Positions 35,826 through 46,024 are shown, counted from the stretch's first letter. The stretch is 64,000 nucleotides of DNA from Haemophilus paraphrohaemolyticus (GCF_002015045.1 NZ_MUXX01000002.1:223258-287257), one strand, 5' to 3'. Numbers and translations are program-made. Notes: a model not told the origin generated them from the sequence alone.

Positions 35826-38237
35826 TTAGAATGTGCTACCTATGTTAAATTGGAATTGCTCAATTTCATCATTCTCATATTTTTTGATTGGTTTTGCATA
35901 TGAGAATGAGAGTGGACCAATTGGAGACATCCATTGGAAGGCAATACCTGCTGAAGCACGATATTTTTTCCAGTCTTTAGCATCTTGAACGCCAAGATCT
36001 TTTAATGTGATATTTGTTCTAGGTACAGTTTCATTTTGTTTCCATTTAGTGTTCCAAACTGTTGCCATATCTACGAATAATGAAGTCCGAACATTATGCT
36101 GGAATTTATCAGCAATAAATGGGGTTGGAGTAATCAATTCAATACTTGCAGATGCAATAGCATTACCACCAATAACGTCATTGCTTGGAGAAACGAAAAG
36201 ACCACTATTATTAGTATAAATAGCTTTAGGACCTACCGCACCATACGCAAAACCACGAATTGTACCAATACCACCTGCGGTGTACAGTTGATAGAACGGC
36301 ACTTCTTTACCACCAAAACCATTGGTATAACCTAAACTTGCACGAGTTGAAAGCACCCATTTATGCTCGCGGTTTAATGGAATATATTTCGAAAAATCTG
36401 CATTCAAACGATAGTATTTATTGTCTGAACCAGGAACGGTTACTTTACCACCAATACTTGCACTTGCTCCTTCTGTTGGGAAATAACCACGGTTTAAGCT
36501 GTTGTAATTCCAACCAAATGAGAAATCGAAATCGTCCGCTTTCATTTTACCGTAACGGCTTGGATCATTGCCCACTAATGGGAAGTTCATTGAGCGAACA
36601 TATTTTTCACGCGTAAACTCACGCTGTACATTACTTAAACTATCGTGTGTATAACCCAACCCCGTATAGAATGAGTTATATTCATTTACAGGGAAACCCA
36701 AGTTTACATTCGCCCCATAACTGCGACGTTTATACGAAGAGACATTGTCATTTTTTGAGTTATCATAATCTTCGAAGAAAACGTTACCACCTAAACTTAC
36801 CCCATCTTTTGTGAAGTATGGTTCGGTATAGCCTAAAGCAACACTTGTACCATAATCGTTACGCGTACCATTTAAGCTAATCGTTGAGCCCATTCCTAAG
36901 AAGTTATCTTGCTTGATACCTGCTTGGTAACTGATACCACTTTCTGTACCGTAACCAATACCAAAGTTGATGCTACCAGTATTACGCTCTTTAATCGCAT
37001 ACACTAAATCAACTTGGTCGGTCGTCTTCGGAACAGCAGGCATTTGCATATCAACGCTTTCATAGAAACCTGTTCTTTCTAAACGTGATTTACCAAGCGA
37101 TGCCGCAGTAGTGGATAACCAAGCAGCTTCTTGCTGACGCATTTCACGACGCAATGTTGAATCAGCGGTAACATTATTGCCTTCAAAGCGAATTTTACGT
37201 ACATATACACGCGGACCAGCTTCAACAACAAAATTGACTTGAACAGTTTTCGCATCTTCATCAAATTTCGGATAGAGATCGACTTGTGCTGAGCCAAAAC
37301 CATTCTCACCTAATTTTTGTTTGATCGCTTCTTCAATTTTCAATAAGTCATCTTTGCGGAAAAGATCGCCCGTTTGGTAATCTTTTAACAGTGCGTTGAG
37401 TTGGTTACCTAAATTGGCGGTGTTACCAATAATACGCACATCGCTTACTTTATACTGTTCGCCTTCTGATACCTGATAGGTTAAATCCACTTCTTTTTTA
37501 TCATCAGTAAATTTCACATCCGTACCAGTTAAAGCAAATTTTGCATAACCGCGGTTCATATAGAAATCACGGATTGTGTCTAAATCTTTTGCGTATGCTT
37601 GAGATTCAAACTTGCTACTTGCAAAAATATTAAACCAAGAAACATCAGGCTGAATATCTAACTGCTTAGTTAATTCTTTTGAGTTAAATGCGTGATTACC
37701 TTCGAAATTGATGTGTTTTACGTATGCCACATCTCCTTCTTTAATATCTAACTTAACATTAATTCCGCCATTTTCTGCTCGGGTAGTAATCGTATCAATG
37801 GTTGCAGTATAACGACCAATAGAGTGATAATGTTCAATCAAACTTTGCTTAAAAGCTTCTAATTTTTGTGCATCAAAAACTTCACCTTTCGCAATTAAAT
37901 TTGCTTTTAAATTTTGCTCTAATGCATCTTTAGGAATGGCACCATTACCCTCAATATCTACAGTATTGATTAAAGGACGCTCTGCTACTTTAATGACTAA
38001 CGTATTGCCTTCACGTGCTGCACGCACATCTTGGTAACGATTTTGAATGAAAAGACTTCTTACAACATTCGCCACATCAGCATCTGTTGCTGTTTGACCG
38101 ACACGAACAGGTAAAGCGGAAATAATCGCTTCGCCTCTTTCAGGCTGTACGCCATCAACACGAATATCTTTTACTACAAATGGTGCAGCCATCACACCAT
38201 TGGCAATTAAAAGAGAAGAAAGCAATAATTTTTTCAT
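35826..38237 (-). CDS. bamA: outer membrane protein assembly factor BamA
   Basis: Central component of the BAM complex that inserts beta-barrel proteins into the outer membrane. It has 803 residues. A signal peptide ends after GVMA (residue 17). Five POTRA domains occupy about residues 18-425, and a 16-strand barrel follows, ending in FNIGSTF with the C-terminal aromatic residue that acts as the sorting signal. The barrel lid motif (RGF) is visible in GTIRGFAYG. Between bamA and skp is an imperfect inverted uptake-signal pair (35776-35820), possibly a partial attenuator. Confidence 0.96.
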   Translation of the reverse strand: MKKLLLSSLLIANGVMAAPFVVKDIRVDGVQPERGEAIISALPVRVGQTATDADVANVVRSLFIQNRYQDVRAAREGNTLVIKVAERPLINTVDIEGNGAIPKDALEQNLKANLIAKGEVFDAQKLEAFKQSLIEHYHSIGRYTATIDTITTRAENGGINVKLDIKEGDVAYVKHINFEGNHAFNSKELTKQLDIQPDVSWFNIFASSKFESQAYAKDLDTIRDFYMNRGYAKFALTGTDVKFTDDKKEVDLTYQVSEGEQYKVSDVRIIGNTANLGNQLNALLKDYQTGDLFRKDDLLKIEEAIKQKLGENGFGSAQVDLYPKFDEDAKTVQVNFVVEAGPRVYVRKIRFEGNNVTADSTLRREMRQQEAAWLSTTAASLGKSRLERTGFYESVDMQMPAVPKTTDQVDLVYAIKERNTGSINFGIGYGTESGISYQAGIKQDNFLGMGSTISLNGTRNDYGTSVALGYTEPYFTKDGVSLGGNVFFEDYDNSKNDNVSSYKRRSYGANVNLGFPVNEYNSFYTGLGYTHDSLSNVQREFTREKYVRSMNFPLVGNDPSRYGKMKADDFDFSFGWNYNSLNRGYFPTEGASASIGGKVTVPGSDNKYYRLNADFSKYIPLNREHKWVLSTRASLGYTNGFGGKEVPFYQLYTAGGIGTIRGFAYGAVGPKAIYTNNSGLFVSPSNDVIGGNAIASASIELITPTPFIADKFQHNVRTSLFVDMATVWNTKWKQNETVPRTNITLKDLGVQDAKDWKKYRASAGIAFQWMSPIGPLSFSYAKPIKKYENDEIEQFQFNIGSTF

Positions 38238-38290
38238 TGAAATTATCCTATGAAAGTTTTGTAAAAGAGTCAGCGATTTACACCGCTTGT

Positions 38291-39622
38291 TTAAAAATGA
38301 ATAACATCATTGATGAACGCAAATACCATCAGCGATAATACAAAGAGCATTCCAAGCTGTTGAAAACGTAACTGAAATTCCTCTGAAACAGGTTTTCGTT
38401 TTATCGCTTCCACAGCTAATAAAAGCAGTTGCCCTCCATCTAAAGGCAGAATTGGAAAAAGGTTCATCACACCTAAATTCACGCTAATTAACGCCATAAA
38501 ACTGAGATAATATACCCAGCCTATTTCAGCAGTAGCAGCAGCACCTTTCGCCATCGAAATCGGGCCGCTCATATTGTTCAAAGACAACTCGCCAGTGATT
38601 AAATTCCCAATAAACAGGAAAATACTATGGATAAGAGATCCAACCTTATCTACACTTTTGCCGATTGCGGTGAGCATATCATACTCTAGCACCGTATGAT
38701 ATTTCTCACCAATGCCTTCATAAGTTGGTGTAATACCAATGACATAACGATCTTTTTGTTTTTCAGGCGTCATTTCAACCGCTTGTTTTTGTTGGTTTGA
38801 AGTTTCGATTTCAAGCGTAATTGGCTGCCCTGTTTGTACTGTTTTAACTAAATTTTGCCAATCAAATGGTTGATGATTTACCGTTAAAATTTTATCCTGC
38901 GCTTTCAACCCTGCTTTTTCGGCAGGTGAATGAGGTAAAACTTGAGCAATCTCAGGTTTAATCACCGCATTTTTAGGACTTATTCCTAAGCTGGTTAGCG
39001 GGCTTTCTTTTGTACCATCAACTTTCCAATCCGTTAAATTGAGATAGAAATATTGCGGATAATCTCCATCAATATTTGAACCTGAAACTTCTACACGTTC
39101 AGCCCCTAGATTACCAATTAACGCAAGTGTTACTTCTTCCCAATCTAAAACCGTTTTCCCCGCTACCTGTTTGATCTCAAATTCAACGGGTAAATTTGCT
39201 TGAGCTGCTATTGAATTGGGGATTACTTGCCCAACAACGGGCTTAAGCGTTGGAATCCCACTAATAAAAACGGTCCAATAAGTAATAACCGCAAAAATAA
39301 AATTAGCAATAGGCCCAGCACTGATAATAAAGGCACGTTGAAGCGGTGATTTTTTTGATAAAGATTGCGAAATCGGTGCGTCAATTTTCTGCTCATTGAC
39401 TTCAGGCTCACCATTCCACATCTGCACATAACCACCAAGCGGAATGAGCGAAAACGCAAATTCTGTGCCGTGTTTATCTTTTTTACGAAAAAGCACCTTG
39501 CCAAAGCCAATTGAAAAACGAATGACTTTAACACCACAGTAACGAGCGGCCCAGAAATGCCCATACTCGTGCACAAACACGAGTACACAAATTAAAATAA
39601 AAAATGAAATAATGGAGCTCAT
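38291..39622 (-). CDS. rseP: regulated intramembrane protease RseP
   Basis: Site-2 zinc protease that cuts anti-sigma factor RseA in the membrane during the sigma-E envelope stress response and clears signal-peptide remnants. It has 443 residues. The zinc motif is His18-Glu19-x2-His22 in HEYGH, and the third ligand is in the C-terminal LDGGQLLLL. Two PDZ domains lie between; the second contains HSPAEKAGLKAQD. It lies between cdsA and bamA in the usual order. Confidence 0.95.
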   Translation of the reverse strand: MSSIISFFILICVLVFVHEYGHFWAARYCGVKVIRFSIGFGKVLFRKKDKHGTEFAFSLIPLGGYVQMWNGEPEVNEQKIDAPISQSLSKKSPLQRAFIISAGPIANFIFAVITYWTVFISGIPTLKPVVGQVIPNSIAAQANLPVEFEIKQVAGKTVLDWEEVTLALIGNLGAERVEVSGSNIDGDYPQYFYLNLTDWKVDGTKESPLTSLGISPKNAVIKPEIAQVLPHSPAEKAGLKAQDKILTVNHQPFDWQNLVKTVQTGQPITLEIETSNQQKQAVEMTPEKQKDRYVIGITPTYEGIGEKYHTVLEYDMLTAIGKSVDKVGSLIHSIFLFIGNLITGELSLNNMSGPISMAKGAAATAEIGWVYYLSFMALISVNLGVMNLFPILPLDGGQLLLLAVEAIKRKPVSEEFQLRFQQLGMLFVLSLMVFAFINDVIHF

Positions 39623-39634
39623 TCTTTACCTAAA

Positions 39635-40504
39635 TTAAAGCACAAAGAAAAACATCGTAGCAAAGAACGGAATCGCTGCCGTTAAGCTATCAACACGATC
39701 TAAAATACCACCGTGTCCTGGAATTAGATTACTGCTATCTTTAATACCCGCTTGGCGTTTAAACATACTTTCAGCTAAATCACCCAACACAGAAATTGCT
39801 ACTGTTGCAACAGATAAAGCAATAAACGGCATCGTTTCTAAAGTACGTCCAAAAACATCGTTCGGCGTTGCCTGCAAGAACACAAATGCAATCACACCCG
39901 AAGTAAATAAGCCACCTAATGCCCCTTCCCAAGATTTACCTGGTGACACTCTTGGCGCCAATTTATATTTACCCAAAGCACGACCAAAGAAATAAGCACC
40001 TGAATCCGCGCCCCAAACGAGCAAGAATACATAAAGTAATAAATAAGTACCTTGATAAGCATTTACACTATAGTTATTAAAGCGAATCGCTAATAATCCA
40101 ATAAGGAATGGGAAAAGCGTGCAAAGTGCAAATAAGAGTTTCGCTACAACTGATTTTTCCCATAGCTTGGCAGAATTTGGATAGGTAACGACTAATCCAA
40201 AAGCAATAACCCACCAAGCACAAGCAATAAATAATACAATCGCATTTGCATCGGTAATAAAGCGAGCAGCACTAATATAGTCTGTATTCGCCACAATCAA
40301 CAACAAGAGAATACAAGTTGTCGCCCCCGCCACAACCACACGCGACATTTGGCTTTTAAAACCTGCAAATTGTGCCCATTCCCACATACCAAGCACCACT
40401 AATGCCGAAAGGGCAATCGTAAATGCCAATGGAGGCAACCAGAAAATCGCAGCTAACGCCACAATAATCATAACAATCGCAGAAAGTACACGTTCTTTTA
40501 GCAT
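39635..40504 (-). CDS. cdsA: phosphatidate cytidylyltransferase
   Basis: Makes CDP-diacylglycerol from phosphatidate and CTP, the branch point for phosphatidylethanolamine and phosphatidylglycerol. It has 289 residues and about eight membrane segments. The CDP-DAG synthase signature is complete near the C-terminus: SVLGDLAESMFKRQAGIKDS and PGHGGILDRVDSL. It is 12 bases before rseP and 25 after uppS. Confidence 0.95.
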   Translation of the reverse strand: MLKERVLSAIVMIIVALAAIFWLPPLAFTIALSALVVLGMWEWAQFAGFKSQMSRVVVAGATTCILLLLIVANTDYISAARFITDANAIVLFIACAWWVIAFGLVVTYPNSAKLWEKSVVAKLLFALCTLFPFLIGLLAIRFNNYSVNAYQGTYLLLYVFLLVWGADSGAYFFGRALGKYKLAPRVSPGKSWEGALGGLFTSGVIAFVFLQATPNDVFGRTLETMPFIALSVATVAISVLGDLAESMFKRQAGIKDSSNLIPGHGGILDRVDSLTAAIPFFATMFFFVL

Positions 40505-40529
40505 TTTTTTATTCCTTTCTTATTCTTTT

Positions 40530-41249
40530 TTAGCAACCACCAAAACGGCGAGTGCGTTTCTGATAAGCGATAATCGCTTCGCCAAAGACATTATCATCAA
40601 AATCCGGCCACAAAACAGGCGTAAAAAAGAGTTCTGCATACGCAATTTGCCAGAGTAAGAAGTTACTAATCCGTTGTTCACCGCTAGTGCGAATCAGCAA
40701 ATCGACTTGTGGTTGTTCTTCGGTAACTAAGGCTTTTTCAAACAGCTCAGGCGTAATTTGATCAACCACCAATTCACCTAATTTGACTTTAACTGCCATT
40801 TTTTGAGCAGCTTGAGTAATATCCCAATAGCCACCATAATTCGCTGCAACATTTAAAATCAAGCCTGTATTTTGAGAAGTTAACTCTTCTGATTCTCTAA
40901 TTTTCTTCTGTAAACTTTCACTAAAACGAGATGTATCGCCAATTACTTTTAGCTGAATATTATTTTTATAGAGCTTTTTTACTTCAGAATTAAGCGCCGT
41001 CATAAATAGCGTCATCAATGCAGAAACTTCCGTTTCAGGACGACTCCAATTCTCACTGCTAAATGCATAGAGCGTCAAAACCTTGATCCCATATTTTGCT
41101 GCAAAACTTACCGCAGATCGCACCGCTTTCACCCCATTTTGGTGACCAAACACCCGCAATTTGCCTTGTTGTTTTGCCCAACGCCCATTGCCATCCATAA
41201 TAATCGCAACGTGCTGAGGCATATTTTGAGGATCAAAACTCGCCATCAT
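40530..41249 (-). CDS. uppS: undecaprenyl diphosphate synthase
   Basis: Extends farnesyl diphosphate (product of IspA) to the C55 carrier lipid for peptidoglycan and O-antigen. It has 239 residues. The catalytic Asp is in [19 protein letters not shown] and [15 protein letters not shown] are diagnostic of cis-prenyltransferases. Two adjacent ATG codons (41249, 41246) are both possible starts and the ribosome site is weak. It heads the uppS-cdsA-rseP-bamA-skp-lpxD-fabZ-lpxA cluster. The frr and dxr genes that precede it in E. coli are replaced by thrS. Confidence 0.95.
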   Translation of the reverse strand: MMASFDPQNMPQHVAIIMDGNGRWAKQQGKLRVFGHQNGVKAVRSAVSFAAKYGIKVLTLYAFSSENWSRPETEVSALMTLFMTALNSEVKKLYKNNIQLKVIGDTSRFSESLQKKIRESEELTSQNTGLILNVAANYGGYWDITQAAQKMAVKVKLGELVVDQITPELFEKALVTEEQPQVDLLIRTSGEQRISNFLLWQIAYAELFFTPVLWPDFDDNVFGEAIIAYQKRTRRFGGC

Positions 41250-41270
41250 TTCTATATTTACCCATAATCA

Positions 41271-41304
41271 AAATGGCGATAACTATATCACAGTCTCGCC
41301 ATTT
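41271..41304 (-). promoter_or_regulatory. extended -10 of uppS bracketed by a 9-base inverted repeat
   Basis: AAATGGCGA (41271-41279) and TCGCCATTT (41296-41304) are perfect inverted copies 16 bases apart. Between them the minus strand reads TG-A-TATAGT (41290-41282), an extended -10. Transcription would start near 41275, inside the left arm, so the repeat looks like a DNA operator rather than an RNA hairpin. Confidence 0.45.
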
Positions 41305-41357
41305 CTTCCAGTAAGGGAAAAGTAAACTCACTATATGAATTAAAAATTATCTTTCTA

Positions 41358-41391
41358 TAAAAAAGCACCGCCAACAAGCGGTGCTTTTTCA
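41358..41391 (-). terminator. terminator after thrS with uptake-signal core
   Basis: AAAAAGCACCGC (41360-41371) / GCGGTGCTTTTT (41378-41389) with a 6-base loop; ACAAGCGGT at 41374-41382 is a perfect uptake signal. T run on both strands. Confidence 0.88.
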
Positions 41392-41416
41392 ATGATATAT
41401 TACTTATTATTCTTCG

Positions 41417-43348
41417 CTATTCTTCATTTAGCAATTTAAGCTCACGACCACGCACTTGGTTTTTCAAGATTTCAGCAAATTCTTCGACCTTGAATGTGCC
41501 TAAATCTGCACCTTTACGGGTACGTACCGCGATTTTACCTTCTGAGATCTCTTTATCACCACACACGAGCATATATGGCACGCGACGTAAGGTGTGTTCG
41601 CGTATTTTGAAACCGACTTTTTCGTTGCGAAGATCGGCTTTAACGCGTAAACCTGCGTCAGATAAGGTTTTCACTACTTGTTGAACGTAGTCCGCCTGGC
41701 TGTCGGTGATGTTCATTACCACGGCTTGAGTTGGGGCTAACCAGGCTGGGAAGAAGCCAGCATATTCTTCGGTGATGATACCGATAAAACGTTCGATTGA
41801 GCCTAAAATTGCACGGTGAATCATCACTGGTGTGCGACGACTATTGTCTTCCGCCACATAAGAAGCATCTAAGCGGCCTGGTAATGCAAAGTCTAATTGC
41901 ACCGTACCACATTGCCATTCACGACCTAAGCAGTCGCGCAAGGCGAACTCAATTTTCGGACCATAGAATGCACCTTCACCTTCTTGAATTTCATATTCTA
42001 AACCGTTGTGTGCTAATGCTGCGGCTAAGCCTGCTTCAGCACGATCCCACATTTCATCTGAACCGATGCGGTTTTCAGGACGAGTTGAAAGTTTCACAGC
42101 AATGTTCGTAAAGCCGAAAGTACTGTAAATATCGTAAACCATACGGATGCAGCTAGTTACTTCAGATTCGATTTGATCTTCGGTACAGAAAATGTGGGCA
42201 TCATCCTGGGTGAATCCACGCACACGCATCAAGCCGTGTAAAGAACCTGATGGCTCATTACGGTGGCAAGAACCGAATTCTGCCATACGGATTGGTAAAT
42301 CACGGTAAGATTTCAAGCCTTGGTTGAAGATTTGAACGTGACCAGGGCAGTTCATCGGCTTGATCGCATATTCACGGTTTTCAGATTGGGTGGTGAACAT
42401 TAAATCGGCGTAGTTTTGCCAATGCCCTGTTCTTTCCCACAACACGCGATCCATCATAAACGGACCTTTCACTTCTTGGTAATCGTACTCTTTTAATTTG
42501 GTACGTACGAAGGTTTCAAGTTCACGGAAAATTGTCCAACCGTCATTATGCCAGAATACCATACCTGGTGCTTCTTCTTGCATATGGTATAAGTCTAACG
42601 CTTTACCAATTTTACGGTGGTCACGTTTTGCTGCTTCTTCTAAGCGTTGTAAATATTCGGCTAATTGTTTTTTATCAGCCCAAGCTGTGCCGTAAATACG
42701 TTGTAGCATTTTATTTTTGCTATCGCCACGCCAGTAAGCTCCCGCCACTTTTTGAAGTTTGAAGTGGTGGCAGAAACGCATATTTGGCACATGTGGGCCA
42801 CGGCACATATCAATATATTCTTGGTGATGATATAACGCAGGCGTTGCTGTGCGTTCGATGTTCTCATCTAAAATTGCCATTTTGTATGGCTCGCCACGTT
42901 GCTCGAAGGTGTCGCGTGCTTCTTGCCAGCTCACACGTTTTTTCACTACATCATAGTTGGTTTTTGCCAACTCAAGCATACGTTTTTCAATCTCATCAAT
43001 ATCTTCTTGGGTTAAAGAGCGATCTAAATCCACGTCGTAATAGAAGCCGTTTTCAATCGTTGGACCGATTGCCATTTTCACGTCTGGGAATAATTGTTTG
43101 ATAGCATGACCAAGCAAGTGAGCACAAGAGTGGCGGATAATTTCTAAACCGTCTTCATCTTTTGCGGTAATGATTTCTAATGTTGCATCTTGATCGATAA
43201 TATCGCACGCATCACGGCGTTCACCGTTTACACGACCCGCGATAGTCGCTTTGGCAAGACCCGCACCGATAGATTGGGCAACCTCTAAAACAGAAATAGG
43301 ATTGTCAAATTGGCGTTGTGAGCCATCTGGTAAAGTAATAATTGGCAT
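41417..43348 (-). CDS. thrS: threonine--tRNA ligase
   Basis: Charges tRNA-Thr and edits mischarged serine. It has 643 residues against 642 in E. coli. Domains are TGS (residues 1-62), the editing domain with [10 protein letters not shown] near residue 73, the catalytic core with motif 2 [20 protein letters not shown] and zinc ligands (Cys in MNCPGH and two His), and the anticodon-binding domain from about residue 540. The start follows TAAGGA. In E. coli thrS represses its own translation through a leader operator; a matching structure is present here. infC does not follow. Confidence 0.96.
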   Translation of the reverse strand: MPIITLPDGSQRQFDNPISVLEVAQSIGAGLAKATIAGRVNGERRDACDIIDQDATLEIITAKDEDGLEIIRHSCAHLLGHAIKQLFPDVKMAIGPTIENGFYYDVDLDRSLTQEDIDEIEKRMLELAKTNYDVVKKRVSWQEARDTFEQRGEPYKMAILDENIERTATPALYHHQEYIDMCRGPHVPNMRFCHHFKLQKVAGAYWRGDSKNKMLQRIYGTAWADKKQLAEYLQRLEEAAKRDHRKIGKALDLYHMQEEAPGMVFWHNDGWTIFRELETFVRTKLKEYDYQEVKGPFMMDRVLWERTGHWQNYADLMFTTQSENREYAIKPMNCPGHVQIFNQGLKSYRDLPIRMAEFGSCHRNEPSGSLHGLMRVRGFTQDDAHIFCTEDQIESEVTSCIRMVYDIYSTFGFTNIAVKLSTRPENRIGSDEMWDRAEAGLAAALAHNGLEYEIQEGEGAFYGPKIEFALRDCLGREWQCGTVQLDFALPGRLDASYVAEDNSRRTPVMIHRAILGSIERFIGIITEEYAGFFPAWLAPTQAVVMNITDSQADYVQQVVKTLSDAGLRVKADLRNEKVGFKIREHTLRRVPYMLVCGDKEISEGKIAVRTRKGADLGTFKVEEFAEILKNQVRGRELKLLNEE

Positions 43349-43386
43349 TTTTTATCCTTACAGTGGTAACCCATACGACAGGCTAC
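43349..43386 (-). promoter_or_regulatory. thrS translational operator, tRNA-Thr anticodon-arm mimic
   Basis: On the minus strand GTAGCC (43386-43381) pairs with GGTTAC (43371-43366), one G-U included. A closing U-G pair leaves the 7-base loop G-U-C-G-U-A-U. Its second base is U (as U33), then CGU (a threonine anticodon), then A (as position 37). The arm ends just before the ribosome site TAAGGA and 18 bases before the ATG. This is the place and form of the E. coli thrS operator arm bound by threonyl-tRNA synthetase. Confidence 0.7.
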
Positions 43387-43411
43387 TTGTTAAATTTGAA
43401 AAAATTCGAAA

Positions 43412-43436
43412 GAAAAAACCGCTTGCAAGCGGTCAA
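43412..43436 (-). promoter_or_regulatory. uptake-signal palindrome with T run in the thrS leader
   Basis: ACCGCTTGCAAGCGGT (43418-43433) is a perfect 16-base palindrome followed on the minus strand by TTTTTT. It could terminate dam transcription, act as an attenuator in the thrS leader, or serve as the upstream hairpin (domain 4 equivalent) of the thrS operator. Confidence 0.5.
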
Positions 43437-43498
43437 TTTCTTAGTTTGATTTGCAATGCGCATTATTTCCCGTACTAATGGGGAATAAGAGCGAGGGT

Positions 43499-43507
43499 AT
43501 TCTAGCA
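43499..43507 (-). promoter_or_regulatory. extended -10 of the thrS promoter
   Basis: Minus strand TG-C-TAGAAT, giving a start near 43492 and a leader of about 145 bases, long enough for the operator structures. Confidence 0.5.
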
Positions 43508-43535
43508 TAATTAGTTACAAAAAATAACCACTACA

Positions 43536-44363
43536 CTATCCAAATAAAGCCAGCAACTCCGACACTTTTCCTCGTGACTCACTCTTCTGCCCTATTGAGC
43601 GATTAACCTGTAAGGTTTTGAATTTTGCACCTTGGTAAATTTTGCGAGTAAATTCCGTATCGTGGTTTGAAATCAGCACAGGAGAATCTATTTCTCGGGC
43701 TAAATCAGCTAACCTTTTTTGTTGTTCAAGACTAAAGCCGCCACCTGCGTATTGGGTGAAATTAGTATCTTGTTGCAATGGAGCATAAGGTGGATCGCAA
43801 TAGACTACATATTGATCTGGCTGCTGTTTCAAGCGGTCAAAAACTTGCTCGAAATCAGCACAGATAAATTCCGCTTTTTGGGCTTTTTCTGCAAAGACAC
43901 AGAGTTCTTTTTCGGGGAAATAGTGTTTTTTGTAACAACCAAATGGCACGTTATAGCTATGTTTTCGGTTATAACGACATAAACCATTAAAACCAAAACG
44001 GTTTAGATAGAGGAAAAGCACAGAGCGTTGAAATTCGTCTTTTGAGGCATTAAATTCTGCTCGACGTTCTAAATAGAACGCCTTGCTATTCGCTTTTTCG
44101 TGCGAAAAAAGTACTTGGGCGTGCTGAATATAACGCTCAACATCATTTTTGACAGCATTGAATAGATTGATTAGATCAGGGTTGATATCCGCTAATAAAT
44201 AGCGTTCAAAATCCATATTTAAAAACACCGAGCCTGCGCCAACAAAGGGCTCAACGAAACAAGCCCCCTGCGGAATGCTTGGGGGCAAGTGGTCTGAAAT
44301 GGCTTGAGCAAGGCGGTATTTTCCGCCTGCCCATTTTAAAAAGGCTCGTTGTTTTTCCTGCAT
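43536..44363 (-). CDS. dam: DNA adenine methyltransferase (GATC)
   Basis: Methylates adenine in GATC; used in mismatch repair strand choice and replication timing. It has 275 residues against 278 in E. coli. The S-adenosylmethionine motif is KWAGGKYRL near residue 10, FVEPFVGAGSVF follows, and the catalytic DPPY is in VVYCDPPYAPL. It lies 21 bases after aroB. damX, which separates them in enterobacteria, is absent, as in Haemophilus. Confidence 0.96.
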   Translation of the reverse strand: MQEKQRAFLKWAGGKYRLAQAISDHLPPSIPQGACFVEPFVGAGSVFLNMDFERYLLADINPDLINLFNAVKNDVERYIQHAQVLFSHEKANSKAFYLERRAEFNASKDEFQRSVLFLYLNRFGFNGLCRYNRKHSYNVPFGCYKKHYFPEKELCVFAEKAQKAEFICADFEQVFDRLKQQPDQYVVYCDPPYAPLQQDTNFTQYAGGGFSLEQQKRLADLAREIDSPVLISNHDTEFTRKIYQGAKFKTLQVNRSIGQKSESRGKVSELLALFG

Positions 44364-44384
44364 AGGATTTATTCAGTAAGCGGT

Positions 44385-45473
44385 CTATTTTTGGGTAAAT
44401 TTTTCAATCGCTGCAAGCACTTGTTCTTCAGTTACTTCTGAAGTCACATAAGCTTTGCCAAGCGCTTTTAATAAGATTAAACGGAGTTTACCCGCTAATA
44501 CTTTCTTATCTCGCCACATATAAGGTAAGTATTCTTGCGGCTGCATACCATCTGGCGAGATAGTTGGTAATACAGCGCGAGCAATGAGTTTTTCAAGGCG
44601 AGCAACATCAGATTCCGAAATATTCCCCAAGATACGAGAAAGCTCAGCTGCTTCAAGCATTCCTACTGCTACACCTTCGCCGTGTAACCAGTTGCCATAG
44701 CCCATATGTGCTTCAATGGCGTGCCCGAATGTATGGCCTAAATTAAGCAAAGCACGATCGCCTTTTTCGGTTTCATCACGTGCAACGACATCTGCTTTTA
44801 ACTGGCAGCAACGTTGAATACAATATTCGATTGCTTGTTGCTCTAAGGCAACTAGTTTATCAACATTCTCTTCTAACCACGCAAAGAATTGCTCATCGAA
44901 GATCGCACCGTATTTAATCACTTCCGCCAAACCCGCACTCACTTCACGTTTAGCAAGTGTATGCAAAGTATTGGTATCAATAATGACAGAAGCTGGCTGA
45001 TAAAATGCACCAATCATATTTTTGCCAAGCGGATGGTTCACTGCCGTTTTTCCACCCACAGAAGAATCGACTTGAGCTAATAAAGTGGTTGGAATTTGGA
45101 TGAAACGAATGCCACGCTGGTAAGAAGCTGCCGCATAACCCGCCACATCGCCAATCACGCCGCCACCTAAAGCGATAAGAGTGGTATCGCGGTTATGGTT
45201 TTTTTCAAGCAAAGCGGTAAAAATGAGGTTCAGCGATTCTAAATTTTTGTATTTTTCTCCATCAGGAATCAAAACGGAATCTACGCTACAGCCAAGCTCG
45301 GTTAAGGCTTTTTTCACTGTTGCAAGATAATGTGGTGCAATGGTTGGGTTTGAAACAATCATTACCTTATCGCCCGCTTTTAATGGAACATAACTATTCG
45401 GATCGCTTAATAAACCTGCCGCAATCCGAATGGGATAACGACGCTCTTTGAGTTCTACATTAACTTGCAACAT
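44385..45473 (-). CDS. aroB: 3-dehydroquinate synthase
   Basis: Second step of the shikimate pathway, from DAHP to 3-dehydroquinate, NAD- and metal-dependent. It has 362 residues, as in E. coli. Motifs [19 protein letters not shown] and [21 protein letters not shown] hold the NAD and substrate residues, and metal ligands are in [12 protein letters not shown] and [11 protein letters not shown]. It is 29 bases after aroK. Confidence 0.97.
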   Translation of the reverse strand: MLQVNVELKERRYPIRIAAGLLSDPNSYVPLKAGDKVMIVSNPTIAPHYLATVKKALTELGCSVDSVLIPDGEKYKNLESLNLIFTALLEKNHNRDTTLIALGGGVIGDVAGYAAASYQRGIRFIQIPTTLLAQVDSSVGGKTAVNHPLGKNMIGAFYQPASVIIDTNTLHTLAKREVSAGLAEVIKYGAIFDEQFFAWLEENVDKLVALEQQAIEYCIQRCCQLKADVVARDETEKGDRALLNLGHTFGHAIEAHMGYGNWLHGEGVAVGMLEAAELSRILGNISESDVARLEKLIARAVLPTISPDGMQPQEYLPYMWRDKKVLAGKLRLILLKALGKAYVTSEVTEEQVLAAIEKFTQK

Positions 45474-45502
45474 TGTGTTTACCTTATTTTTTATTGTTGT
45501 GT

Positions 45503-46024
45503 TTATTGCAGATTGTCGATCATTTCGATGATATTTGTTGCAACTAATTTCGCGGCTTGATCATCGGTTTGAAGGGTAATATCTGCAATTTCTTCATAAA
45601 GTGGGTTACGGATTTTTGCTAGTTCTTCAAGCGTTTTACGCGGATCATCATTTTGTAAAAGAGGGCGTTTTTTATCACGTTGAGTACGTTCAAATTGCTT
45701 ATCGACTGTTGTTTCAAGGTAGATGACAATCCCACGAGCAGAAAGCACATTACGGTTCTCTTTAGAGAGGATTGAGCCACCGCCCGTTGAAAGTACCACG
45801 CCTTGCCCTTGGGTTAATTCATTAATAATACGCTCTTCACGTTTACGGAACCCCACTTCGCCCTCTACATCAAAAATCCAATCAATATCTGCTCCTGCAC
45901 GCTCTTCAATCACAGAATCTGAATCCATAAATTCCATTCCAAGCATCTGTGCTAATTGGCGACCGATAGTGCTTTTACCTGCTCCCATAGGGCCAATTAA
46001 GAAAATATTACGTTTTTCTGCCAT
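45503..46024 (-). CDS. aroK: shikimate kinase I
   Basis: Phosphorylates shikimate in aromatic amino-acid synthesis. It has 173 residues, as in E. coli AroK. Walker A is [13 protein letters not shown] at residues 11-23; the shikimate-binding Asp in MDSD, the arginine of FRKRE and the GGG of LSTGGGS are present, and RPLL marks the lid. It heads the aroK-aroB-dam row. Confidence 0.96.
   Translation of the reverse strand: MAEKRNIFLIGPMGAGKSTIGRQLAQMLGMEFMDSDSVIEERAGADIDWIFDVEGEVGFRKREERIINELTQGQGVVLSTGGGSILSKENRNVLSARGIVIYLETTVDKQFERTQRDKKRPLLQNDDPRKTLEELAKIRNPLYEEIADITLQTDDQAAKLVATNIIEMIDNLQ

Noticed and set aside
43383-43463. 26-codon open frame in the thrS leader that overlaps the uptake-signal palindrome, possible leader peptide
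   Set aside because: It has only two threonine codons, not adjacent, and a poor ribosome site, so classical threonine attenuation is not supported.
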